From Actinomycetospora callitridis (GTDB lineage Bacteria > Actinomycetota > Actinomycetes > Mycobacteriales > Pseudonocardiaceae): a stretch of 64,000 nt of DNA. The notes below the pieces were generated by a model. That model saw only the letters and a program-made list of their open reading frames with translations, had not been told where the DNA came from and did not search any database. A program made the translations under genes and the position numbers. The stretch is from contig NZ_JAQZAK010000003.1 in the NCBI RefSeq assembly GCF_028737265.1, forward strand, positions 124,001 through 188,000. The letters run 5' to 3'. This document shows, piece by piece, positions 43,210-54,349 of this stretch (position 1 is its first letter; each line of letters opens with the position of its first letter).

Positions 43210-44325
43210 ATGACCGCGACCGACGTCCCCCCGACCCTCCCCGGCCGCCTCGGTGACCCCGGCCTCGACCTGCGCACCGACCCGCGGGCGAAGCCGGAGC
43301 TCGTCGCCGCGCTGGCGGCCTTCGGGCTCGACGGGCCGGCGGCCGGGCCCCCGGTCACCCGCGCGGACGGCCCGGCGGCGGTGAGCGAGGCCGTCGGCGG
43401 GCTCCACGAGGGGTTCAGCGCCGTCTACGCCGCCGTCCCGCTGGACCTGCCCGACGACGCCCCCGAGGACGCCGTCGAGGTCACCGAGACGTCCGTGGCC
43501 TCCCCCGACGGGCACCTCGTGCCCCTGCGCCTCTACCGCCCCGCGGGCGTGGACGGGCCGCTGCCGGGCGTCGTCTACATCCACGGCGGCGGGATGACGA
43601 TCCTCGACGCCGAGACCCGGGTCCACGACCGCTGGTGCCGCGACCTCGCCCGCAGCGGCGTCGTCGCGGTGCGGGTCGGGTTCCGCAACGCGTGGACGGA
43701 GCTCGGCCCGCACCCCTTCCCCGCGGGCCTCGACGACTGCGCGACCGCCGTGCGGTGGCTCGACGACCAGCGCGGCGAGCTGGGCCTGACCCGGATCGTG
43801 CTGCAGGGCGAGTCGGGCGGGGCCAACCTCGCGCTCGCCACCACCCTGCGCGCGAAGCGCTCCGGCGACCTCGACGCCATCGACGGCGTGCACGTGTCGG
43901 TGCCGTTCATCAGCGGCGGCTACGCCTGGGACGACGCGCGCAAGCTCCGCGAGCTCCCGTCGATGATCGAGAACGACGGGTACTTCCTGGGCTGCGCCTC
44001 CATGGATCTGATCGTCGCCGCCTACGACCCCCACGCCCGCCACACCGAGGACCCGCTGGCCTGGCCGTACTTCGCCACGCCCGACGACCTCGCGGGGCTC
44101 CCGCCGCACGTGATCACGGTCAACGAGCTCGACCCCCTGCGCGACGAGGGCCTCGCCTACTACCGCAAGCTCCTGGCCGCGGGCGTCCCGGTCGCCGGGC
44201 GGACGAACCTCGGGCTCACCCACGGCGCCGAGCTGATCTTCCGGCAGGCCCTGCCCGCCGAACGACGCGCGGCGATCGCCGACGTCCGGGCGTTCGTGGA
44301 CGGACTGCACGTGGTCCACGACTGA
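43210..44325 (+). CDS. alpha/beta-hydrolase, hormone-sensitive-lipase type
   Basis: A 371-residue esterase or carboxylesterase. The oxyanion motif HGGGM lies near residue 125, the nucleophile elbow GESGG near 203, the acid in NELDPLRDEG and the His in LGLTHGAEL. The N-terminal 80 residues form a cap-like acidic segment. The substrate is unknown. It interrupts the otherwise mycobacterial-like order between the VWA protein and fabG. Confidence 0.88.
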   Translation: MTATDVPPTLPGRLGDPGLDLRTDPRAKPELVAALAAFGLDGPAAGPPVTRADGPAAVSEAVGGLHEGFSAVYAAVPLDLPDDAPEDAVEVTETSVASPDGHLVPLRLYRPAGVDGPLPGVVYIHGGGMTILDAETRVHDRWCRDLARSGVVAVRVGFRNAWTELGPHPFPAGLDDCATAVRWLDDQRGELGLTRIVLQGESGGANLALATTLRAKRSGDLDAIDGVHVSVPFISGGYAWDDARKLRELPSMIENDGYFLGCASMDLIVAAYDPHARHTEDPLAWPYFATPDDLAGLPPHVITVNELDPLRDEGLAYYRKLLAAGVPVAGRTNLGLTHGAELIFRQALPAERRAAIADVRAFVDGLHVVHD

Positions 44326-44326
44326 A

Positions 44327-45304
44327 TCAGGGCAGGCGCTGCCCCGTCACGATCGCGGTGACGACGCCGAGCAGCACGAGGATCGTCGCGGCGAGGAACC
44401 AGCGCCCCGAGAGGTCGACGGTGCGCTCCTCGTAGCCGACCTGCTCGGCGAGGTTGGCGTAGGTCTCGCGCAGGTCGAGCTCGGTGGACGCGCGACGGAA
44501 GTCGCCCCCGGAGAGCTGGGCGATCTCGCGCATCTGGTCGTCGGCCACCGCGACGGACACCGGCCGCCCGTCGATCTCGATCTCGCCGTACTCGGTGCCG
44601 AACGAGATCGCCGAGATCGGGACGCCCGCCGCGCGTGCCTCGGCGGACGCGGGGAAGGCGCCGCGGTCGTCGGCCGGGTCGGTGGTCGGGGTGGTCTGCT
44701 TGCCGTCCGAGAGCAGGATGATCCGTGCCGGCGGCGGGCCCTCCGGGCCGCGGATCTGGGAGCCGAACGCCCGGATCGCCGCGAGGCTCGCGCGGATCGC
44801 GTCGCCGGTGCCCGTGGACTCCGCGAGCTGCAGCGACCCGATCGCGTTCTTGATCGCCTGGCGGTCGGTGGTCGGCGTGACCAGCGTGCTCGGGGTCGCG
44901 GCGAACGACGACAGCCCGAGGTTGATGCCGGCGGGCAGCTGGTCGGCGAAGGCCGAGGCGGCGGTCTGGGCCACCTGCAGGCGGGAGGGCTCGACGTCGG
45001 TGGCGCGCATCGAGAGCGACACGTCGATCGTGAGCATCACCGTGGCGCGGTTGCGCGGGACCTGCGCGATGCCCTGCGGCCCGGCCAGCGCGATCGTCAT
45101 GAGCACCAGCGCGACCAGCAGCAGCGCCATCGGCACGTGCCGCCACCAGCCGGGCCCCTTGGGGGCGACGCGCTCGAGCAGCGCCAGGTTGGTGAAGCGC
45201 ATCGTGTAGCGCTGGCGTCGACGGTTGATCCACCAGTAGCCGACCGCGAGCGCGGCGACGACGACCAGCAGCAGGAACCACCAGGGGTGCGCGAACACGG
45301 TCAC
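44327..45304 (-). CDS. VWA-domain membrane protein (BatA-like)
   Basis: A 325-residue protein with helices near residues 8-26, 58-78 and 300-320 and a von Willebrand A domain between. The MIDAS site DVSLS is at 94-98, with the Thr in STGTGDAIRASL and the Asp in LLSDGKQTTP. It matches mycobacterial Rv1481. It should act in the envelope with the MoxR ATPase and DUF58 protein of the same operon. The GTG start overlaps the DUF58 stop (GTGA). Confidence 0.9.
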   Translation of the reverse strand: MTVFAHPWWFLLLVVVAALAVGYWWINRRRQRYTMRFTNLALLERVAPKGPGWWRHVPMALLLVALVLMTIALAGPQGIAQVPRNRATVMLTIDVSLSMRATDVEPSRLQVAQTAASAFADQLPAGINLGLSSFAATPSTLVTPTTDRQAIKNAIGSLQLAESTGTGDAIRASLAAIRAFGSQIRGPEGPPPARIILLSDGKQTTPTTDPADDRGAFPASAEARAAGVPISAISFGTEYGEIEIDGRPVSVAVADDQMREIAQLSGGDFRRASTELDLRETYANLAEQVGYEERTVDLSGRWFLAATILVLLGVVTAIVTGQRLP

Positions 45305-46401
45305 CGCCCCCCGGGCGCCGCGGTCGGCACGCGGCCGGTCGTCGCGCCGCCCGACCACCCGCGCTTGCGGGCGACGGCGAAGCGCACGACGTCGGCGATC
45401 CAGTCGCGGTCGGTGCGCAGCACGAGGTGCCCGGCGCCCGCCGCGCGCAGGGAGTCGGCGACACGGCCCCGGTGGGCGGCGGCCTCGGCGGCGAAGCGCC
45501 GGCGCAGGGTCGGCGTCGTCGTCACCTCGCGGCGGCGTCCCGACTCGGGGTCGGCGAGCACGACGGTGCCGACGTCGGGCAGCTCCTCGTCGCGGGGGTC
45601 GACGACCTCGACGGCGAGCAGGTCGTGGCGGGCGCGCAGGGCCCGCAGCGCGCGCTCCCAGTCGACGTCGCCGAGGAAGTCCGACACCACGACGACCAGG
45701 CCGCGACGGCGGGGCGGGCGGCGCAGTGCCTCGAGGGCGGCGGGCAGGTCGCCGCGCGTGCCCTCGGGGGCGGGCGGGGTCGCCGCGATCCGCCGCAGCA
45801 GCTCGCGGGCCGCGGTCTCGCCGCCGCGGGCGGGCAGGCGCACCGTGCGCTCCCCCGTGGCGACGACGGCGCCGATGCGGTTGCCGCCGCCGCGGGTCAG
45901 GTGGGTGACCGCCGCGCACGCGGCGATCGCCAGGTCGCGCTTCTCGCAGGCGGCGGTGCCGAAGTCGAGGCTCGGCGAGAGGTCGACGACGAGCTGGGTC
46001 TCCAGCTCGCGGTCGGCGATGGTCTCGCGGATGTGGGGCTCGGTGGTGCGGGCGGTGACCGACCAGTCCATGCGCCGCACGTCGTCGCCGGGCTGGTAGG
46101 GCCGCGGCTCCCCCGGCTCGGTGCCCGGCCCGGGCACGAGGCCCAGGTGGTTGCCCTGCAGCAGGCCGTCGAGGCGCCGGCGCACCGAGAGCTCCAGGGT
46201 GCGCAGCGACGCCGAGAGCCGGGCCTGCGTGCGCTCCCCCGCGACCTCGTCGGGCCCGCTCGGGACCGGCGACGTGGGGGGCGGCGCCCAGCTCGGGCGG
46301 GGTCCGCCGGCCGGGCTCGTCGCCGGCGGCGCGCCCTCGGGCCGCGGACCGGGCTCGGGGACCCGCGCCGCCGGGGTGTCCGGGGAGACGGGCTCGCTCA
46401 C
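45301..46401 (-). CDS. DUF58 protein of the second MoxR cluster
   Basis: A 366-residue protein without membrane helices. A 60-residue Pro-rich N-terminus precedes the DUF58 region: GEPRPYQPGDDVRRMDWSVTARTTEPHIRETIADRELETQLVVDLSPSLDFG. It has the DLSPS MIDAS-like triad. It corresponds to Rv1480 in the mycobacterial block. The GTG start lies 25 bases after the MoxR stop. Confidence 0.88.
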   Translation of the reverse strand: MSEPVSPDTPAARVPEPGPRPEGAPPATSPAGGPRPSWAPPPTSPVPSGPDEVAGERTQARLSASLRTLELSVRRRLDGLLQGNHLGLVPGPGTEPGEPRPYQPGDDVRRMDWSVTARTTEPHIRETIADRELETQLVVDLSPSLDFGTAACEKRDLAIAACAAVTHLTRGGGNRIGAVVATGERTVRLPARGGETAARELLRRIAATPPAPEGTRGDLPAALEALRRPPRRRGLVVVVSDFLGDVDWERALRALRARHDLLAVEVVDPRDEELPDVGTVVLADPESGRRREVTTTPTLRRRFAAEAAAHRGRVADSLRAAGAGHLVLRTDRDWIADVVRFAVARKRGWSGGATTGRVPTAAPGGR

Positions 46402-46426
46402 GCGGTCACCCGCTCGTCCGGCGCCG

Positions 46427-47482
46427 TCACCGTCCCGCCGCCGGGACGGGCGCCGGGCCCATGCCCACCGGGCGGGCCGACACCTGCGGGAGCGGGACGG
46501 TCTGGAGCACGCGGGTGACGACGTGGTCGACGGGGACACCGTCGGCCAGCGCGTCGTAGGACAGCACGAGGCGGTGGCGCAGCACGTCGGGCGCGATGTC
46601 GACGACGTCCTGGGGCAGCACGTAGTCGCGCCCGCGCACCAGGGCCAGCGCGCGGGCACCGGCGATGATGCCGAGCGACGCCCGCGGCGAGGCGCCGTAG
46701 GCCACCCAGCCGCCGACGTCGGCCATCCCGTGCTCGGCCGGCGAGCGCGTCGCCACCACGAGGCGCACGACGTAGTCGACGAGCGCGTGGTGCACGAACA
46801 CCTGCGCCGCGACGTCCTGCAGGCGGCGGAGTTCGGCGGGGTCCAGCACGCGGTGCGGCGACGGCGGGCTCACGCCCATCCGATAGACGATCTCCCGCTC
46901 CTCGTCCGCCGTCGGGTACTCGACGAGGATCTTGAACAGGAAGCGGTCGCGCTGCGCCTCGGGCAGCGGGTAGACGCCCTCGTTCTCGATCGGGTTCTGC
47001 GTCGCGAGCACCAGGAACGGGTCGGGCATCGGGTGGGTCTCGCCGCCGATGGAGACGTGGCGCTCGGCCATCACCTCGAGCATCGCCGACTGCACCTTCG
47101 CGGGCGCGCGGTTGATCTCGTCGGCGAGCACGAAGTTCGACACCACGGGGCCGAGCTCGACGTCGAACTGCTCCCGGCCCTGGCGGTAGATCCGCGTGCC
47201 GAGGATGTCGGCGGGCACCAGGTCGGGCGTGAACTGGATGCGCGCGAAGGACCCGCCGACCACGCGGGCGAACGTCTCCACCGCGAGGGTCTTGGCCACG
47301 CCGGGCACGCCCTCGAGGAGCAGGTGGCCCTTGGCCAGCAGCCCCACGAGCATCCGCTCGACGAGACGGTCCTGGCCGACGATCACCCGCTTCACCTCGA
47401 GCACCGTGCGCTCGAGCTGCTCGGCGTCGTGCGCCGGCGTCGCGGTGGCGCCCGTCGTCCCCGCGTCCGTGGGCTCGCTCAT
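46427..47482 (-). CDS. moxR: MoxR-family AAA ATPase (second cluster)
   Basis: A 351-residue AAA+ ATPase: Walker A GVPGVAKT (58-65), Walker B VLADEINR (118-125), sensor 1 ATQNP, and YPLPEAQRDRFLFK. It corresponds in context to MoxR1 (Rv1479), a chaperone-like ATPase acting with the DUF58 and VWA proteins that follow. Gap of 153 bases upstream includes a near-palindrome at 47584-47600. Only distantly similar in sequence to the MoxR at 20.5 kb. Confidence 0.93.
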   Translation of the reverse strand: MSEPTDAGTTGATATPAHDAEQLERTVLEVKRVIVGQDRLVERMLVGLLAKGHLLLEGVPGVAKTLAVETFARVVGGSFARIQFTPDLVPADILGTRIYRQGREQFDVELGPVVSNFVLADEINRAPAKVQSAMLEVMAERHVSIGGETHPMPDPFLVLATQNPIENEGVYPLPEAQRDRFLFKILVEYPTADEEREIVYRMGVSPPSPHRVLDPAELRRLQDVAAQVFVHHALVDYVVRLVVATRSPAEHGMADVGGWVAYGASPRASLGIIAGARALALVRGRDYVLPQDVVDIAPDVLRHRLVLSYDALADGVPVDHVVTRVLQTVPLPQVSARPVGMGPAPVPAAGR

Positions 47483-47583
47483 CGGCGTCCCTCCCCGACT
47501 CCCCGCACCCGGCGTCGTCCCCCTCGGTTGCTCGCTCTCCCACGGTCCGAGCCGGACGTGGGCGTCCGGGGCGGCACGCTACC

Positions 47584-47600
47584 TGCCCGGTAACCAGGCA
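47584..47600. promoter_or_regulatory. 17-bp near-palindrome upstream of the MoxR gene
   Basis: TGCCCGGTAACCAGGCA: arms match at 7 of 8 around a central base. It lies about 100 bases before the MoxR start and 36 bases after the NlpC/P60 stop, so it may be an operator or the remnant of a terminator stem. Confidence 0.4.
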
Positions 47601-47635
47601 ACTCGTCGGCCGGTGTGGGCGTCGTGAACCTCCCG

Positions 47636-49027
47636 CTACACCAGCCTGGTGACGGTCGGGACGATCTCCTCGTCGAACCGCACCGGGGCGATCCGCACCT
47701 TCTTGCCCGACTCGGGCGCCTCCACCATCTGGTCGCCCCCGAGGTAGAGCGCGACGTGGTGCACGGCGCCCGCGCCGTCGTCGTCGGCCCAGAACAGCAG
47801 GTCGCCCGGCCTGCGGTCCTCCAGCGGCACGCGCTGCCCGGACTCGGCCTGGTAGCCGCTGTAGTGCGCGAGCTCCTTCCCGGCCCCGGCGAAGGCGTAG
47901 ATCATGAGCCCGGAGCAGTCGAAGCCGGTCTTGTCGAAGTCCCCGAAGCTGTCGGCGACGCCGCCGTCGCGGATGCCCTTCGTCGGGCCCTGCGCGTCGC
48001 CCCCGCCCCAGGCGTAGACGACGCCGAGCTGCGAGAGCGCCCGTTCGAGCACGAGCTCCACCTCGTCGCTCATCCGGGTGGTGTCGACGCCCGCCGCGGC
48101 GAGCGCGTCCTCACCCCCGGCGACACCCCCGGCGACACGGCCGGCTCGCGCGGTGAGCCCGGCGATTGCGGCGTCGCGCAGCCGGACGTCGCGGGCGGTG
48201 TCCCGCGCGGACGCGGCCTCGTCGAACGCCTCGGCGCGCTCGCGCTGGGCGGCGAGGTCCGGGTCGGCGTCCTCCAGCTCGCGCAGCCGGGACCCGGCGG
48301 CGTCGCGCTCGGCGGTGAGCTCGCGCAGCCGGGCCTGCTGGGCCTCGCTGTCCGTGCGGACGCGGGTGACCTCGCCGTCGGCGGCGGTGCGTGCCTGCGC
48401 GGCCCGTGCGGCGGCCTCGTCGGCCTCGATGCGGGCGGCGCGGGCGCGGGAGTCGGCGTTGGCGGCCTCGATCCGGGCGTGCTCGGCGCCGTCGAGGGCC
48501 GCGCGCTGGTCGGCGGTGACGGCGTCGCGCAGGTGGGCGCGCGCCGCGACGTCCTCGGGACCGGCGGAGCCCGAGAGCACCGAGAGCGGCCCGAGCACGT
48601 CGGCCTGCTGGAACCACGCGGTGATCCACGCGTCGGCGTCGGCGCGGGCCCGCTCGGCGGCCGCGGCCGCGGCGTCGGCCCCGCGACGGCTCTCCTCGGC
48701 GGCGAGCCGCGTCTCGTCGGCGCGGGCGCGGGCGGCGGTGTCGTCGGCCAGGGCCCGGTTGGCGAGCTCCTGGCGCTGCCCGAGGTCCGCGGTGAGCGCG
48801 TCGAGCGCCGTCCTCGCGGCGACGATCTGCGCGACGAGCGAGCCGGCCTCGCCGGCCGGGTCGTCGGGGGGCGCCGAGGCAGACGGTGGCGGCGTCGTGG
48901 GCGGCGTGCCCGGGCCGGCGTGGGCGGCCGGGACGAGCGCCGGCACGAGGACACCGGTGACCACGGCGACGAGGACCAGGCGGTGGGCACTGCGGCGGGC
49001 ACAGCGGCGGATGCGGGGGGCGTGCAC
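47636..49027 (-). CDS. Secreted NlpC/P60 peptidoglycan endopeptidase (RipA-like)
   Basis: A 463-residue exported protein: signal peptide at 1-38 (RLVLVAVVTGVLVPALVPAAHA), a long Ala/Arg/Glu coiled coil (about 65-300), and a C-terminal NlpC/P60 domain (about 335-463). The catalytic Cys is in DCSGLMIYAF (near 371) and the His in HHVALYLG (near 424). It should cut stem peptides during cell separation, with the coiled coil regulating access as in RipA. GGAGGAGGAC precedes the GTG start. Position next to acnA and MoxR matches Rv1477/1478. Confidence 0.92.
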   Translation of the reverse strand: MHAPRIRRCARRSAHRLVLVAVVTGVLVPALVPAAHAGPGTPPTTPPPSASAPPDDPAGEAGSLVAQIVAARTALDALTADLGQRQELANRALADDTAARARADETRLAAEESRRGADAAAAAAERARADADAWITAWFQQADVLGPLSVLSGSAGPEDVAARAHLRDAVTADQRAALDGAEHARIEAANADSRARAARIEADEAAARAAQARTAADGEVTRVRTDSEAQQARLRELTAERDAAGSRLRELEDADPDLAAQRERAEAFDEAASARDTARDVRLRDAAIAGLTARAGRVAGGVAGGEDALAAAGVDTTRMSDEVELVLERALSQLGVVYAWGGGDAQGPTKGIRDGGVADSFGDFDKTGFDCSGLMIYAFAGAGKELAHYSGYQAESGQRVPLEDRRPGDLLFWADDDGAGAVHHVALYLGGDQMVEAPESGKKVRIAPVRFDEEIVPTVTRLV

Positions 49028-49192
49028 GCCGTCCTCCTCCGCCGGTCGTCGGTCTCGGGCGCAGTGGAGAGTGGACGTCGCACGCCCCGTCACCGGTGCG
49101 ACACGCAGAGGTGTGGCACGAATCGCCCGCCCGGGTGGGGTCTCCGCGCCGGTCGGGGTGCGCGGCGGCCCTCCGTCCTGGGTAGTCCGAAG

Positions 49193-49198
49193 TAGGCT
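49193..49198 (+). promoter_or_regulatory. Candidate -10 element (TAGGCT) of acnA
   Basis: TAGGCT is about 200 bases before the acnA start; the implied transcript begins just before the hairpin at 49207. The -35 region (CCTCCG) is poor. Confidence 0.4.
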
Positions 49199-49206
49199 GG
49201 TGAGGG

Positions 49207-49244
49207 CGGGAGTGCGGCACCCCGGTGGGTGCGCGAGACTCCCG
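49207..49244 (+). promoter_or_regulatory. Structured leader hairpin upstream of acnA
   Basis: CGGGAGT (49207-49213) pairs with ACTCCCG (49238-49244); an inner stem GC-GCACCC pairs with GGGTGC-GC, giving about 15 base pairs with a CGGT loop. It lies at the probable 5' end of the acnA message. Confidence 0.5.
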
Positions 49245-49394
49245 GCGAGACCCCCGTGTCGGGCGTCGTCACCGCGCCGGCCGGCACGAGCCGCGCCGTC
49301 GGGCCACCACCGAGGACGACGCGGTAGACACCGAAACGACCCCGCGGTCGCGGCCGATCGCCACTCGCCGTCACCGTGAGGACCAAGGAGGAAC

Positions 49395-52241
<2,847 letters not shown>

Positions 52242-52258
52242 GGCCCGGGGCTTTCCGC

Positions 52259-52305
52259 GCGAAGGGCACCTTCGGCCGACCAGATCGGTGGAAGGTGCCC
52301 TTCGC
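52259..52305. terminator. 15-bp-stem terminator after acnA
   Basis: GCGAAGGGCACCTTC pairs perfectly with GAAGGTGCCCTTCGC; the 17-base loop has a small inner stem (CCGA/TCGG). It lies between the convergent acnA and siderophore-interacting protein genes. Its left arm and flank are identical over 26 bases to those after the aldolase gene (54281-54306). Confidence 0.8.
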
Positions 52306-52316
52306 TCGTTTCCGGG

Positions 52317-53141
52317 CTAGTCGTCGGCGGGCGCGCTGCCGTCCATCGCGGCGCGCACCTCCTGCTCCTCGGTGCGCCCGCGGCGCCAGTAGCCGGTGAA
52401 GCACACGTCGCCCTTGGGCACGCCGCGCTCGCGCACGACGTGTCGGCGCATGGCCTTGACCTCCGAGGCCTCGCCGGCCAGCCAGACGTACGGGCGCACG
52501 CCGGGGAGCTCGAGGTCGCGCAGACGTCCGGCGAGCGCGTCGGGCGTCGTCCAGTGCACGGTGACGTTCCCGGCGGTGTCCCAGGCCTGTTGCTCGGTGA
52601 CGTCCCGGGCGGCGGCGAGGACCGTCGCGCGCCGCCCGGGCGGCAGTCCCTCGACGATCGCGGCCACCGCCGGCACCGCGGTCTCGTCGCCGGCCAGCAG
52701 CACGGCGTCGTGCTCGTCGCGCGGGGTGTAGAGGCCGTACGGCCCGGTGAACGCGACACGCTCGCCGGGCGTGGCCCGCAGCGCCCAGTCCCGCGCCGGG
52801 CCCTCGTCGTGCAGGACGAAATCGACGTCGAACTCCACCGGGCCCTCGCGTCGCCGCCGCAGCGTGAAGGTGCGCATCGGGGGGCGGACGTCGTCGGGCA
52901 TCGCGAGGTAGCGCCGGAACCAGCCGCCGACGTCGTCCCCGTCGAGCGCGGGGACCTGCGGGGCCACCTCGTCGGGCCGCGGGAAGAACATCTTGAGGTA
53001 GCCGTCCGGCGCCGCGAGGGGCAGGTCGGCGAGGTCCGGACCCGCGAGGGTCACCCGGAGCACCCGCGGGGTCGGTCGTTCGGTCGCGCGCACCACCGCG
53101 CGTCGCAGGCAGGTCGCCGGACGTGTCGCCGCCGTCGTCAC
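52317..53141 (-). CDS. Siderophore-interacting FAD-binding reductase
   Basis: A 274-residue ferric-siderophore reductase. The FAD motif is RTFTLRR near residue 90, then FVLHDEGPARDWALRATPGERVAFTGPYG and ALLAGDETAVPAVAAIVEGLP, ending in YWLAG-type VWLAGEASEVKAMRRHV and FTGYWRRGRTEEQ; this is the SIP family layout. It should release iron from imported siderophores in the cytosol. The GTG has a GGAAGGGTGAG site. A DtxR/IdeR-like box lies 21 bases upstream. No siderophore transporter is adjacent. Confidence 0.9.
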   Translation of the reverse strand: MTTAATRPATCLRRAVVRATERPTPRVLRVTLAGPDLADLPLAAPDGYLKMFFPRPDEVAPQVPALDGDDVGGWFRRYLAMPDDVRPPMRTFTLRRRREGPVEFDVDFVLHDEGPARDWALRATPGERVAFTGPYGLYTPRDEHDAVLLAGDETAVPAVAAIVEGLPPGRRATVLAAARDVTEQQAWDTAGNVTVHWTTPDALAGRLRDLELPGVRPYVWLAGEASEVKAMRRHVVRERGVPKGDVCFTGYWRRGRTEEQEVRAAMDGSAPADD

Positions 53142-53161
53142 GCGCTCACCCTTCCTCGCCG

Positions 53162-53180
53162 CCAGGTGAGGTGACCCTAA
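53162..53180 (-). promoter_or_regulatory. Iron box (IdeR/DmdR-type operator)
   Basis: Read on the minus strand, TTAGGGTCACCTCACCTGG matches 13 of 19 positions of the DtxR-family box, including TTAGG and CCT-ACCT. It lies 21-39 bases before the siderophore-interacting protein start, which suits iron repression. Confidence 0.6.
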
Positions 53181-53262
53181 CTTCTGCGGGTGTGGTCGGG
53201 GCAAGGGCGCATGTCGGGCGCCGCCATCGGTCAACCCCCTCCGGCAGACGGAAGGAGTGGCC

Positions 53263-54267
53263 ATGACGCTGCAGGAGACGGCACGCGAGATCCTCGCCGA
53301 CGGCCGGGGCATCCTCGCCGCCGACGAGAGCACCGGGACGATCACCAAGCGCTTCGAGGCGGTGGGGATCTCCTCGACGGAGGAGACGCGGCGCCGCTAC
53401 CGCGACCTGCTGTTCACCACGAAGGACGTCGAGCAGTACCTGGGCGGGGTGATCCTCTACGACGAGACGGTGCGGCAGGACGCGCTCGACGGCACCGGCA
53501 TGGTCGAGACCCTGCGGCGGCGCGGGATCGTCCCGGGCATCAAGGTCGACGCGGGCGCCAAGGACCTCGCCGGCTTCCCCGCCGAGAAGGTCACCGAGGG
53601 GCTCGACGGTCTGCGCGAGCGCTTCGCCGAGTACGCGGACCTCGGCCTGCGCTTCGCCAAGTGGCGCTCGGTGATCACGGTGTCCGACACGCTGCCGACG
53701 GCGACGGCCATCGACCTCAACGCCCACGGGCAGGCGCGCTACGCCGCCCTGGCCCAGGAAGCCGGCCTGGTGCCGATCGTGGAGCCGGAGTCGATCATGG
53801 ACGGCGACCACGGCATCGACCGGTCCGCCGAGGTCACGGAGGCGGTGCTGGCGGCGGTCGTCGAGCAGCTGCGTCGCCAGCGGGTCGCCCTCGAGGGCGT
53901 GCTCGTGAAGACCAACATGGTGGTGTCCGGCTACGGCGGACCCGACCAGGCCGGCCCGGACGAGGTCGCCGACCGCACGCTCGAGGTGCTGCACCGCACG
54001 ATCCCCGCCGCCGTGCCGGGCATCGTCTTCCTCTCGGGGGGTCAGGACGACGAGCAGGCCACGGCCAACCTCGACGCCATCGCCCGCCGCGGCCCGCAGC
54101 CCTGGACCGTGAGCTTCTCCTACGCCCGCGCGCTGCAGGGCCGCCCGATGTCGGTGTGGGCCGGCGCGGAGGAGAACGTCGCGGCCGCCCAGGACGCCTT
54201 CGCGGAGCGTCTGCGGCTCACCGGCGCGGCCAACCGCGGCGAGTGGAGCCCCGGGGGCGCGGCCTGA
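53263..54267 (+). CDS. Class I fructose-bisphosphate aldolase
   Basis: A 334-residue Schiff-base aldolase of glycolysis/gluconeogenesis. ADESTGTITKRF near 20, Lys94 in GIKVDAGAK, Lys133 in FAKWR, the Glu pair in PIVEPES (174-176) and the Schiff-base Lys216 in VLVKTNMV match the eukaryote-like class I family. GAAGGAG lies five bases before the ATG. A 17-bp-stem terminator follows. Many actinobacteria use a class II enzyme; whether one also exists elsewhere is not visible. Confidence 0.92.
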   Translation: MTLQETAREILADGRGILAADESTGTITKRFEAVGISSTEETRRRYRDLLFTTKDVEQYLGGVILYDETVRQDALDGTGMVETLRRRGIVPGIKVDAGAKDLAGFPAEKVTEGLDGLRERFAEYADLGLRFAKWRSVITVSDTLPTATAIDLNAHGQARYAALAQEAGLVPIVEPESIMDGDHGIDRSAEVTEAVLAAVVEQLRRQRVALEGVLVKTNMVVSGYGGPDQAGPDEVADRTLEVLHRTIPAAVPGIVFLSGGQDDEQATANLDAIARRGPQPWTVSFSYARALQGRPMSVWAGAEENVAAAQDAFAERLRLTGAANRGEWSPGGAA

Positions 54268-54286
54268 CGGCGGCGCGGCGTTCCGC

Positions 54287-54333
54287 GCGAAGGGCACCTT
54301 CGGCCGGAGAGAGCTCCCGAAGGTGCCCCTCGC
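54287..54333 (+). terminator. 17-bp-stem terminator after the aldolase
   Basis: GCGAAGGGCACCTTCGG pairs with CCGAAGGTGCCCCTCGC with one G-T position. It shares its first 26 bases (54281-54306) with the acnA terminator, in a convergent gap again. Confidence 0.8.
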
Positions 54334-54349
54334 CGAACCCGCCGGGGCC

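Larger units (their letters stand above)
49028..49394. other. 367-bp divergent gap between the NlpC/P60 gene and acnA
   Basis: Contains the acnA promoter candidate (49193-49198), a strong hairpin (49207-49244) and about 150 bases of leader. No ORF of its own is supported and no clear promoter for the NlpC/P60 side was found. Confidence 0.5.

Noticed and set aside
49028..49394. c-di-AMP (ydaO-type) riboswitch ahead of the NlpC/P60 gene
   Set aside because: Such switches control wall hydrolases in actinobacteria, so I looked for one, but no consensus stretch is visible on the minus strand and the only strong hairpin belongs to the acnA side.
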